This document shows, one piece after another, positions 7,722 through 16,756 of a stretch of 18,607 nt of DNA. Source of the DNA: Nitrosomonas sp. Its GTDB lineage: Bacteria > Pseudomonadota > Gammaproteobacteria > Burkholderiales > Nitrosomonadaceae. Both the position numbers and the translations under genes were made by a program. Every line of letters begins with the position of its first letter. The stretch's first letter is position 1. The notes below the pieces were generated by a model. It was given only the letters and a program-made list of their open reading frames with translations. It was not told the DNA's origin and did no database searches. The DNA lies in NCBI GenBank assembly GCA_016721865.1, contig JADKHF010000045.1:1-18607 (forward strand), in the 5' to 3' direction.

Positions 7722-10700
7722 ATGACTTCAAAACATTCATCAGCTCATCGCTTACTAAGCACGGCCCTTTTTGATGGTCTGAACTCCTTTGCCGATCTCG
7801 AAGCCAAAATTTCTGCCTTGCCCGGCAATAAGGAACGTGGCGATGCTTTTGAGATATTTGCGGAAGTCTATCTCGCTATCCAGAAAATCAATCTGGCACA
7901 GGAGGTGTGGCCATTCGAAGCGATTCCGCTGGAGCAGCGTCAGATGCTTTCGCTCGATACCGGGCGTGACATGGGCGTGGACGGAACTTATCTGACCATT
8001 GACGGAGAATTGCGGGCCTATCAGGTCAAATTCCGCAGTAACCGTCCCTCGCTCACCTGGGATGAGCTTTCCACCTTCATGGGATTGACTGATCAGTCAG
8101 CCAGCGGGTTTGTTCACCAACTGCGAAGCGCCGCCCAGCCTCGTGCAAGACCGCAGCGGATTCATTCCCATTCGCGGCAGTGATCTCGACCGCCTCACCG
8201 CAGAAGATTTTGAGGCCATGCGGCAATGGTTGCGGCGGACAGATCAAACTGCTGGCGCAAGCAACCAGGCCGCACCAGCAGGGAAGCATTGACGGCGATT
8301 GCTCGCGGCCGGTAGAAAATGATCGCGCTCCACCAGGTTGCCTGCGGCACAGCAGGCAAATCACTGGTCGCGCTGTGGGCCGCAGAACAGCACGGCTGCA
8401 AAACTTACTGGTGCTGGTGCCGTCACTGGCGCTGGTGCGCCAACTGTTGCACGAGTGGCTGAAGGAAACAGCCTGGGAGCAACTCACTTTCATGTGCGTC
8501 TGTTCCGATCCGACGGTGACCAAAGGGGCGGATGACCTGATCGTGCATCAGGCCGATCTCGATTTTCCGGTAACGACCGAAAGCGCAGCCGTCAGCCGGT
8601 TCCTCAGCAAGCCATTCGACGGCGTCAGGATCGTTTTCTCCACTTATCAATCGGCGCAGGTGGTGGCCGATGGTATGCCGGTTGGCGCGGATGGCATGGC
8701 ACAACCGTTCGATCTGGCCGTTTTCGACGAAGCCCACAAAACCGCCAGCCGCGACGGAACCCGTTTCAGCTTCGCGCTGGCAGATACCAACCTGCCGATC
8801 CGTAAGCGGCTGTTCTTTACCGCCACTCCACGTCATTACGACATCCGCAAGAAAGACAAGGAAGGCGACAACACGCTGGTCTACTCGATGGACAAGCCGG
8901 AAATTTATGGGCCAGTTGTTCACACCTTGAGTTTTGCCGAAGCCGCACGGCGCGGCATCATCTGCGATTACAAGGTGGTGATCTCGGTAGTGACTTCCGG
9001 AATGGTCAACGACCATCTGCTTCAGCACGGCAAAGTCATTGTCGATGGCGATACGGTCAAAGCCCGCCAAGTGGCATTGCAGATTGCCCTGCAAAAAGCA
9101 GTCGAGAAATACGGCGTGAGCCGCATCTTCACCTTCCACGGTTCGGTTGCGGCGGCACGTTCATTTACCTCCGAAGACGGCGAAGGCATCCGAAATCACC
9201 TGCCCGATTTCACCACGCTGCACGTCAGCGGTGAAATGTCGACAGCCCGCCGTGAAGACCACATGAAGGTCTTCCGTCAAGCCGATAAAGCCGTGATGTC
9301 GAATGCCCGTTGCCTGACTGAGGGCGTGGATGTGCCCGCCGTGGATATGGTGGCTTTTATCTCCCCGCGCAAAAGCAAGGTGGATATTGTGCAGGCGACT
9401 GGCCGCGCCATGCGCAAATCGGACGAGACCGGCAAACAACTCGGCTATGTCATGGTGCCGCTGTTTGTCGAACAGGCCGCCGACGAATCCATCGAAGAAG
9501 CGTTGCAGCGCACCGGTTTTGACGATGTCTGGGACTTACTCGGCGCGATGAAAGAGCAGGACGATGTGCTCACCGACATCATCCGCCAGATGCAAGAGGA
9601 CAAAGGCAAAACCGGCGGCTACGAAGAAAGCCGGTTCAGCGAGCGCGTGGAAGTAATGGGGCCGAGTGTATCATTAGATTGCATTCGGCAATCAATTACA
9701 ACTGAATGTGTAGAAAAACTCTCAGATAATTGGTATGGCTGGTTTGGTAAATTAAAAGGTTTCAAGAACCAATATGGTCATTGTAATGTGGTAGCTGGCA
9801 TGACTGAAATCATTGGCCTTGCAGGGTGGGTAAGCTCTCAGCGTACCCAACGTAAAAAAGGCATCTTAAGTGACGGGCGGATTTGCCGTCTCGATGAAAT
9901 TGGGTTTGTGTGGGACTATAAAAGTATTAAAGTTCTTGAAACTTGGATGAAGTGGTATAAGGAATTACAGATGTATGAAGTGGCGCATGGTAATCCACAC
10001 GTTCCGAGAACTTATACAAACAAGAAGCTTGCAAGTTGGGTTTGGATTCAGCGACAGAGGCGGCAGGGGACAAGTTCCGCAGGCCCACTAGATCAAAATC
10101 AAATTGACCTTCTCGATAAGCTCGGTTTTCGCTGGGATGCACGCGATGGTCTGTGGATGGAAAAGTTTTGCGAACTTCAGGCATTTAAAACAAAGCATGG
10201 GCATTGCGATGTTGAAGTTGAGAAAAATATTGACAAAGGTCTTTTGTCTTGGGTTATGACTCAAAGATCGAGCAAGGCTAGCGGGATATTGCAAGCTAAC
10301 AGGCAGGAGATGCTAGATGAAATTGGGGTTAACTGGAGTGGCAGCCTGTCAAATGCCAAATGGCAAGAGATGTATAACCAACTCAAGGCGATATCATAGC
10401 ACCCATGGCAATGCCAATGTACCTGATCGTTTTATGGATAATCCCAAACTATCGATGTGGGTAAACGCACAGCGTGCTCGTTATAAAAAAAGGGGAAATG
10501 CCAGATGACCAAATTTCTTTACGAACGAGGTTGGGGTTTAGCTGGCAATTGGAAAAGCGAGGACTTGGGAAGAAACTTTTGCCTTTGCTGGAGGATTTCA
10601 AGGCTGAATATGGACACTTTGAGCCGCATCCTAAAGACCAATCGAAACTATATCAATTCGTAAATATAACGCGGTATCATAAAAACAATGGCGAACTTTC

Positions 10701-10956
10701 TGAAGATCGTATTGCTAAATTAAATGCGATTGGGTTTCCATGGGATGGGTCTAATACGAGAGACGCAAAATGGAGAAATCGCTTCGAGGAACTCCTTCAG
10801 TATAAGAAAGCCAATGGGCATTGTAATGTTCCAAGTGGCTGGAGTGAGAATAAACAGCTTGCCAATTGGGTTTATCAGCAGAGGCAGCTTCAAAGGAAGG
10901 GGCAGCTAGAGTCAGATCGTATGTGTAAGCTTGAAGAGAGCGGATTCTCATGGTAA
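7722..10956 (+). CDS. Mrr-like nuclease / SF2 helicase / six Helicase-associated (HA) repeats protein, frameshifted
   Basis: About 1080 residues once repaired. N-terminal domain (about 1-125) has the PD-(D/E)XK pattern of Mrr-like restriction nucleases: RGDAFEIFAEVYL, then GRDMGVDGTY (acidic residue) and YQVKFRSN (Q-x-K). A P-loop ACGTAGKSLVALW (8340-8378) starts an SF2 motor with LLVLVPSLALVRQLL, VFDEAHKTA (DEAH box), FFTATPRHY, TEGVDVPAVD and the motif VI region QATGRAMRKS. From about 9731 six HA repeats (PF03457 type) follow. The front half resembles Type ISP restriction enzymes (COG4889), but no methyltransferase or TRD is visible. Frames break near 8095, 8270-8310, 8400, 10392 and 10490; 8400-10390 is open throughout. 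The stop (TAA 10954-10956) overlaps the HEPN gene. No clear ribosome site precedes ATG 7722. Likely a defence nuclease-translocase; function is inferred. Confidence 0.8.
9731..10953 (+). repeat. six tandem Helicase-associated (HA) domain repeats
   Basis: Each unit is about 60-65 codons with the pattern W-x(n)-L-x-x-(F/Y)-K-x-x-(Y/H)-G-(H/N), then L-x-x-W-V-x-x-Q-R, then G-x-L-x(n)-R-x-x-x-L-x-x-(I/L)-G-F-x-W. Units begin near 9731 (YGHCNV), 9944 (HGNPHV), 10145 (HGHCDV), 10361 (HGNANV), 10561 (YGHFEP) and 10771 (NGHCNV). They are protein repeats diverged at DNA level, probably a nucleic-acid-binding tail. Unit 5 is the most degenerate: the WV-QR core reads FVNITR. Confidence 0.8.
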
Positions 10957-11544
10957 CAGCAATTTATGAAAGAACACTCGAAAACATTAATCGCGTGCGA
11001 AATCTGGTAAAAATCTACGAGCGAATAAAAGACGATAAAAGCGAACACAATACTGATGTTCACGAGCGGCAGTAGTATTACTTCACGGCATTGGAAGATT
11101 GTCTGCTCGACTCTCTGGTATTCAAAACTTCCATTTGCATTGCCAAGCGAACTCCACAAAACAGAGTATAAAATTCAACTGGGAAGAGTCGCAGAGTACC
11201 GTGAAAAAACAGTAGATGAACTAATTAAAGATGTTGTATTCGAGTATCTAGGACGAGCGACCTATAACAGCTCAGGGGATATTTCAAAGGCGTTGAAGTC
11301 GCTGGCCATAACTCTTGAAAAATTCGATTTATCTCAACTGGATACTGCCATTAAACGGCGGCACGGCATTGTCCATCGTGCTGATAGGATCGACAGGGAG
11401 GAAGAAGTTGGTAAGGTAGCACCGATTCAAACTACTCATGTATTGAAATGGGTTGAAGAAGTTGAGCGATTCGTCGAATTGGTATTTGAAACTCAAGAAA
11501 GCCAAGATAACGATAAAGGAGTCAGACCCTTAAACGCTAAATAA
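10950..11544 (+). CDS. HEPN-domain protein, probable ribonuclease (RiboL-PSP-like), frameshifted
   Basis: About 198 residues. ATG 10950 lies inside the stop region of the helicase gene (7-base overlap), so the two are probably co-translated. The N-terminal part is helical: YERTLENINRVRNLVKIYER, then, after breaks near 11068-11095, RAAVVLLHG and LEDCL, a layout seen in HEPN proteins. The C-terminal half has DTAIKRRHGIVHRADRID, carrying the R-x(4)-H active-site motif (Arg 11359-11361, His 11374-11376). HEPN nucleases act in abortive infection, toxin-antitoxin and CRISPR systems, cutting RNA as dimers. Some HEPN proteins are antitoxins or scaffolds, so catalysis is inferred from the motif. The subfamily is my best guess. 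Stop TAA 11542-11544 directly abuts the stop of the DUF1566 gene. Confidence 0.72.
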
Positions 11545-12259
11545 TTAAAAAGCCCGGACAGCACGCACTCTGAGCGGGTTGTACTTAACGCCGTTGCCCT
11601 GGGTAGCATCGCCGAAGACCTGGTACCACGCGTGGGCAGCATCGCCTTCGGTAGAACTCCAATAGAAGCTATCGGTAAAACCACCCACAACGCCTCTCTG
11701 TTGATAGAGCAGATTTAACTCGTGCTTGGAGGGCAAGTACCAGTCACCGTAACAAACCTCATTGATTGATCCTGTGCAGGCGGTAAGACCGTCTTCCTGT
11801 ACGCTATAATCTGCAGCGACTTTTGCAGCAAAGTTTCCACCTGGGGGTGTCGTTGCTTTGGGCGGCCACTATGATTGCAGTATTCGTTGCACCCGCACCT
11901 ACTCCATCACCTGTAGCGCCAGTAACCTTATTTATGCCGTTAAACCATTGAATGAAGAAGCTTTGATCGGATAAGTGATCGGATAAGGAAGCGATTAATC
12001 CATGTTGCCCGGTTGTATCAACATAAAATATTATCCCGCCTCCAAAATGGTCGCCTATTTTTTTGACAGTGAGCTTTTCAATCGCTTCTTGTAGTTTAGC
12101 AATATCATTTTTTAGTGCAGTGTTTATGGTTGCTTGATTAGCAATGGCTGCATTAAATTCAGCCTGTGTGACCCTGTGCGGCGTCGAATCAGCAGCAAAT
12201 ACATTACCCGACAACATTAACCCAATACTGAATAACAGTGTGCTTAGATTTCGTTTCAT
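11545..12259 (-). CDS. secreted DUF1566 (Lcl C-terminal-like) protein, one frameshift
   Basis: Signal peptide MKRNLSTLLFSIGLMLSGNV with FAAD cleavage region, then a short helical, probably coiled-coil segment (INTALKNDIAKLQEAIEKL, about residues 42-64), then a DUF1566 domain starting GDHFGGGIIFYVDTTGQHGL and ending WYLPSKHELNLLYQQRG, FYWSSTEGDAAHAWYQVFG, VRAVRAF. The last part is highly characteristic of this domain, common in surface or secreted proteins of many bacteria and of unknown role. One break near 11850 (in a C run) joins the two halves; repaired length is about 237 residues. GGAG lies about 7 bases before the start. It converges with the HEPN gene without any spacer. Confidence 0.85.
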
Positions 12260-12461
12260 GATTTCTCCAGATAGTTGCGCAAAATTGGGTATCCGCTAAA
12301 TGCAGCGGTCGTTAAATTGTGCACCGGAAACAACGAAACTCCAAGCGCAATCTAAATCATTAACAAAATCTTCTGGTTGCGGATACTGATTGCTGGCGAT
12401 AAGGAAGACATTGGTGACCAAATCCGTTGATTTTATGAAGTTGTAACGGCAAAAATTCAAC

Positions 12462-14514
12462 CTAGAAGGCCACAATACGAACCCGAATTCCGCCAAACAC
12501 ATTCAGTGGCGGGCCGGGCTCATAATAACGTCCGAGTGCGGCGTTGATGCGGGTATTAGCATTGTATTGCGCATCGAACAGGTTGTTGACACCAAAAAAC
12601 ACAGAACCTTCGATTCCATTGCGCTAATTCCCAGCCAGCCATAGCTTTGCCCCGAGGTTATAAGCCGGATTGGTTGCGGTATTGACGTCATTGACGTAAA
12701 ACTCGCCGACACGATGTACATGAATTTGCCCGAAGAAACCGAACGGGTGCGAATAGCGCACCAACCCTTCCCAACGGTGCGTGGGGATGCCGGGAAAAAT
12801 ATTGCCTCTCAGATTCGCGTCATTCACCACATATTTCTCGAATTCAAAATCCGAATACGTGTAGCTGACTTCCCCACGCAGCCCTTTCCATTCCGGCGTA
12901 GCGAGACGTGTTTCCACGCCGATCCGGCGCGATTGTCCGGCGTTGCGGAAAAACGCCCGGCCTGGCGAGGAGGGCAATTCGAACGGCGTGATTTCATCCC
13001 AGGTGCGGATGAAAAATACTGCTGTATCGTATTGGAATCCAGCCGTGTTACCGCGAAAACCCAGTTCGTTGCTAAGCGATGTCTGTGCATTCAGATTGGG
13101 ATTGAATCCGCCTCTTCCGGCGGGGTTGTTGAGCAGTTCGGTCGTGGTCGGTGCTTCAAATACCGAAGCGACATGCGTATAAATCTGCTGCTGTTCAGTC
13201 AGGTGATAGACCAATCCGGCCGAGCCGCTGGCTTGCGAAACTGTTCTGGAACCGGATTGGTTGCCGTCTGTCTTGAAGGCATCTTTCACCTGATAATTCA
13301 ACCAATCCCAGCGGCCACCAATGACCAGATCGAGTTTGTCGGCCATGTTCCACTCATTGCGCAAGAATGGTCCGACACTTTGTACGCGCTCGATTTGACT
13401 CAAGTTCAATGCACCGCGCATACCGAATCTGTTATTGAAACGCTGGCGGTCATCGTTTTGTACACCGTAATCGACGCCAGCCAGAAATCGGTTGGGCCGG
13501 TTAAATAAAGTGTGATCGTTAACAAATTGCACCATTAATCCGCCCACCCAGCGATCAAGCTGCACCTGCCCACCATCAAAAAACGCCTGGCGGTTTTGAA
13601 AATCGCGGTGCAACATGTGTGCAGTCACGCTGAACTCTTTTCCCGCAGATGGTCTTTGACGGAAACGCACTCCCATTTCTTCCTGTCGGATTTCCTCACC
13701 GGCGTTGTATTGAACATTACGTGGAGATGCTTGCCGGGGATTGGCCTGTACTTCTGCGTTAGTCAAGGCGCCAGGGTCTTTGGACAGCGGTGAATAAAAT
13801 TCACGGAATATCAACATCAAATCGGAATTCACGCTGGTTTGGAAATTCAGCTTGATTTGTGAAAACGTGTTTTGCATCGCACTGTGATCGCGCCAGCCGT
13901 CCTGCTGCAAGTGCGAACCATACAAACTGGTAACCGAATTCTCTTGCCGCCCGCCCATGAACAATTCCGATTTCAGTAACTGCATTACCAAACACCTGGC
14001 GCGGCATGATGACAAATTTTTCTTGTGGCGCTTCGCGCGTGGTGATGTCGATCATGCCTCCGGATGCATTGCCATACAAAGCTGCGGAAGGCCCACGGAT
14101 TATGTCCATGCGTTCGATCAACGAAGGATCGATCGAATCCAGTTGCGTCTGCCCGTCCGGCAATGTGGCCGGAATGCCATCCACGCGCACCTGAATGCCG
14201 CGCACCCCGAACGGCGACCGCGCCCCAAACCCGCGAATTGCAATGCGTAAATCCTGCGTGAAGTTAAACTGATTCTGAAAGAAAACTCCCGGCGTGCCGC
14301 GCGCAAACTCATCCAACGTCGCCGGCTGATAGTTATGCTGCGGATTGCGGGTGATCTGCGTGATGCTGTTACGGAATCTGCGTTGGTGAGCGCTACTGCG
14401 GGTAGCAGTGATGTTGATCGGATTGAGCGTAATGGGGTTTGTGGACTTGGATTCCTGGGTTTGGGCAAAAGTAGTGGTTGCGATAACGGTATGCAAAAAG
14501 ATACCGTTCCGCAA
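12462..14514 (-). pseudogene. TonB-dependent outer membrane receptor, YncD/PqqU-like
   Basis: A signal-like start (FLHTVIATTTFAQTQ) is followed by the plug domain: TLDEFARGTPGVFFQNQ, DLRIAIRGFGARSPFGVRG, VRVDGIPATLPDGQTQLDSI and IIRGPSAALYGNASGGMIDI. The barrel carries EFYSPLSKDPGALTNAEVQ, SVFEAPTTTELLN and a C-terminal VFFGVNNLFDAQYN, RYYEPGPPLNVFGG ending in Phe. Plug and barrel motifs resemble E. coli YncD (PqqU), the receptor reported to import PQQ, so PQQ or a similar ligand is possible; siderophores cannot be excluded. A break lies near 13957, and an in-frame TAG (12624-12626) stands 54 codons before the natural end TAG (12462-12464). No ATG is visible near the N-terminus; TTG 14514 is the nearest start, so another indel is likely there. 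Confidence 0.85.
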
Positions 14515-14538
14515 GCCAATGGGCTAAATTACCGGGCA

Positions 14539-14557
14539 ATAATAAATATTTATCGCA
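14539..14557. promoter_or_regulatory. Fur-box-like AT-rich palindrome
   Basis: ATAAATATTTAT (14542-14553) is a perfect 12-bp palindrome just upstream of the TonB-receptor start. On the minus strand GATAAATATTTATTATTGC partly resembles the 19-bp Fur box GATAATGATAATCATTATC, which would fit an iron-controlled receptor. It also falls inside the first codons of the SGNH gene if that starts at 14491. Visual match only. Confidence 0.3.
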
Positions 14558-15225
14558 AACCACCTAAAACCCGCATCATCCTGCTCGGTGCCAGCAACCT
14601 GACTTTATCGTTACGCCTGGTTATCCACCTGATGCAGCAGCGGTTCGACGGGCCAAGTGAAATTCTGGCGGCTGTCGGGCATGGCCGTGCGTATGGCGTA
14701 TCCAGTCAAATGCTGTCGCGTGGATTGCCGGCAATTGCGGCTAGCGGGTTGTGGCCGCAACTGGAAGCAACGAATCCCCGTCCCACTTATGCTTTGCTGA
14801 CGGATATCGGTAACGATATTTTGTACGAATCGGCGCTGGAACAAATTCTGCAGCAGGTGGAATGGTGCGTTGAGCAGTTGCAAAAACAGTCTGCGCAGAT
14901 TGTCGTGACCAATCTGCCGATGGATTCGATTGAAGATCTTTCCGAACGGCGCTACATCTTTTTTCGCAATATTTTTTATCCTTTCTGCCGGTTACCCCCA
15001 AGTTGAAACGGTGCCGTGCCCGAGCAGTGCATCGTGGGATTTGATCGATATGGCATCGCGTTTGCATTCCGCCTGCGAACAGGAATCAGCTGGTTTGGGC
15101 CTGATGCCATTCATGGAAAGGTTGCGGGAAAGGCGCACGTTTTATCGGGATGTTCTTGAACAGTTTTTGTTCCCCAGTGATGGACAGAGGGGTGTTGAGA
15201 ATACTCCGGATAAGTCGATTCCGTC

Positions 15226-15293
15226 CCTGGTTCGACAAGCCCGTCATGAAGGGAATCCTGGTTCTGCCGTTTGTCCTGAGCTTGTCGAGGGAC
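15226..15293. repeat. REP-like inverted repeat
   Basis: Arm 1 contains TTCGACAAGCCC (15231-15242) and arm 2 contains CTGAGCTTGTCGAGGGA (15277-15293). The reverse complement of arm 2 (TCCCTCGACAAGCTCAG) matches arm 1 with few mismatches, leaving a loop of roughly 30 bases. The core TTCGACAAGCTCAGGACGAAC is a very common repetitive extragenic palindrome type in proteobacteria, here with small changes. It suggests that the SGNH coding region ends before it. Confidence 0.6.
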
Positions 15294-15462
15294 TGAGTCA
15301 GGACACCATCTGGGCAAAAGGAATGGCTGCTAACCTGGCAGCGGCCGAAATTAGCTTATAAGACGTTAATGGGGCGAGAAATACGTTTGCCAGCAACCGA
15401 GCGGCCGGCTGCGGATGCACAACGATCTTCAGTATTGATAATATGGATCGCAATCAACGCGT

Positions 15463-15491
15463 TTGACAGCCCATCCGGCTTTGAGTATATT
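15463..15491 (+). promoter_or_regulatory. sigma70-type promoter upstream of the FabF-like gene
   Basis: TTGACA (15463-15468), a 17-base spacer and TATATT (15486-15491) form a near-consensus promoter. It is followed by an AT-rich leader of about 50 bases and the GTG start at 15549. This suggests that the synthase is transcribed on its own rather than from the SGNH gene. Confidence 0.6.
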
Positions 15492-15548
15492 CATACAAAT
15501 ATAACCATATTTTTATATCCCAGGGCAAAAACCCCTCTGGTCAGTCTT

Positions 15549-16756
15549 GTGCGCGTAGTTGTTACTGGAATGGGGATTGTTTCACCGATCGGCACCGGCA
15601 TTGACCAGTTCTGAAATGCGGCTATTCGTACGAGTGGAATACGCCAATATTCAAAGTTTCGATGCGTCTGGTCAGCATTCCCGGATTGCGGGCGAAGTAA
15701 TAGAATTTGACCCTAACACTTTTCTGTCAGCAAAACAGGTCGAACAAACCGATCGATTACGCAAATTGGCGCTGTGCGCTGCCCTGGCATTGGAAGACAC
15801 CGGCAGTCTTGAGTCTTATGCCAGACCGCCTGGCCGTTAGCCCAGGATCAGGAACGGGCGGATTTTCAACATTCGAATCCCTCTCCGCTGCCCGTAAGTT
15901 TCCAGAAAAAAATCCGTGCCACCCTTCACTGTTCCCCCGCATCATGGCAAATTCCGCAGCAGCTTGGATAGCTACCAAATACGGACTTAAAGGAGCAAAT
16001 CCTACCCGTAGCACGGCATGTTCTTCGGGTGCGAATGCATCGGATGAGGACTTGATCTGTTGCGCACGGAGAAAAGCCGATGCCGTCATTGCAGGAGGCG
16101 CGGAAGCATGTGTATTGCCATTGACCATGTCGGGTTTCGCCGCTGCATGCCTTAGCTACTGGCTTTAATAACGATCCGGCGCGTGCATCACGGCCTTTTG
16201 CCAGAAACCGTAACCCGGTTTTGTCATGGGAGAAGGCGCGGGTATACTCATTCTGGAAAAAGAGGAAGAAGCACGGCGGCGGAGCCAAAATATATGCCCG
16301 GCTACGGTTGCACCTGCGACGCGGCGCATATCGTGATGCCGAACATGGATGGGCAGGCGGCGGCCATGCAGGCTGCTCTTCAGGACGCTAAGATGCAAAC
16401 CGGAGAAATGGATTACATCAACGCGCATGCGACTTCTACCCCTGCGGGGAGCTGCCGTCGAGACTAGGGCGATAAAGCAGCTTTTTGAGAACGCGCGCGG
16501 GAGATCAGTATCAGCGCCACCAAATCGATGATCGGATAGCATCGGCGCATCGGCCGCGATCGGCAGCATTGCCACTATCATGACGCTGCATACCGGCATG
16601 ATATTAATCGCTTCATCAATCTCTGACGAAGCCGATCCGGATTGCGATTCAATTACACGCCGAATCACGCCGTCCAGAGAAAATTACAAACCGGCATACG
16701 CAATGCTTTCGGATTCGGCGGAAACAACGCCAAATGCCTTTTTTACAACAATTTAA
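15549..16756 (+). pseudogene. beta-ketoacyl-ACP synthase (FabF-like), heavily frameshifted
   Basis: Condensing enzyme of the thiolase fold, extending acyl-ACP with malonyl-ACP. The start (GTG 15549) reads VRVVVTGMGIVSPIGTGIDQ. Later motifs: IMANSAAAWIATKYGLKG, the active-site Cys in STACSSGANA (about 16007-16036), AVIAGGAEACVLPLTMSGFA, the FVMGEGAGILILEKEEEA region, MDYINAHATSTPAGD with one catalytic His, SATKSMIG with the Lys-Gly-His region, and the terminal NAFGFGGNNAKCL with TAA 16754-16756. At least eight breaks are needed, near 15615, 15640, 15815, 16035, 16155, 16265, 16450, 16500 and 16540. The TACSSG motif differs from FabF TACTSG/TACATG, so it may be a secondary-pathway KAS rather than the housekeeping enzyme; no acyl carrier protein gene adjoins. 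Expected length (about 400 residues) fits. Confidence 0.85.

Larger units (their letters stand above)
14491..15361 (+). pseudogene. SGNH/GDSL-type hydrolase family protein, frameshifted
   Basis: The N-terminal strand RIILLGASNLTLSLRLV carries the GASN form of the SGNH block I, with the proposed nucleophile Ser; LAAVGHGRAYGVSS follows, then YALLTDIGNDILY with the G-N of block III, and VTNLPMDSIEDLSERR. Breaks near 14990-15110 move the reading between frames; the catalytic D-x-x-H region appears as WFGPDAIHG (about 15091-15117) in one frame and the tail MERLRERRTFYRDVLEQF in the next, whose stop is TAA 15359-15361. The true end may be earlier, since a REP-like repeat occupies 15226-15293. ATG 14491 is in frame and overlaps the oppositely oriented receptor start by about 24 bases. 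Substrate unknown; the family is seen in proteobacteria, including relatives of Nitrosomonas as I recall. Confidence 0.7.

Noticed and set aside
8423..9139. 238-codon open frame on the minus strand within the helicase
   Set aside because: Shadow of the GC-rich helicase core; the plus strand carries DEAH, TAT and motif VI in correct order.
12296..12502. 68-codon minus-strand open frame after the receptor
   Set aside because: Its first part overlaps the receptor C-terminus in another frame, and the rest shows no motif or ribosome site.
12714..13508. 264-codon open frame on the plus strand opposite the receptor
   Set aside because: It lies wholly antisense to the receptor barrel, whose translation carries clear TonB-receptor motifs; the antisense product shows none.
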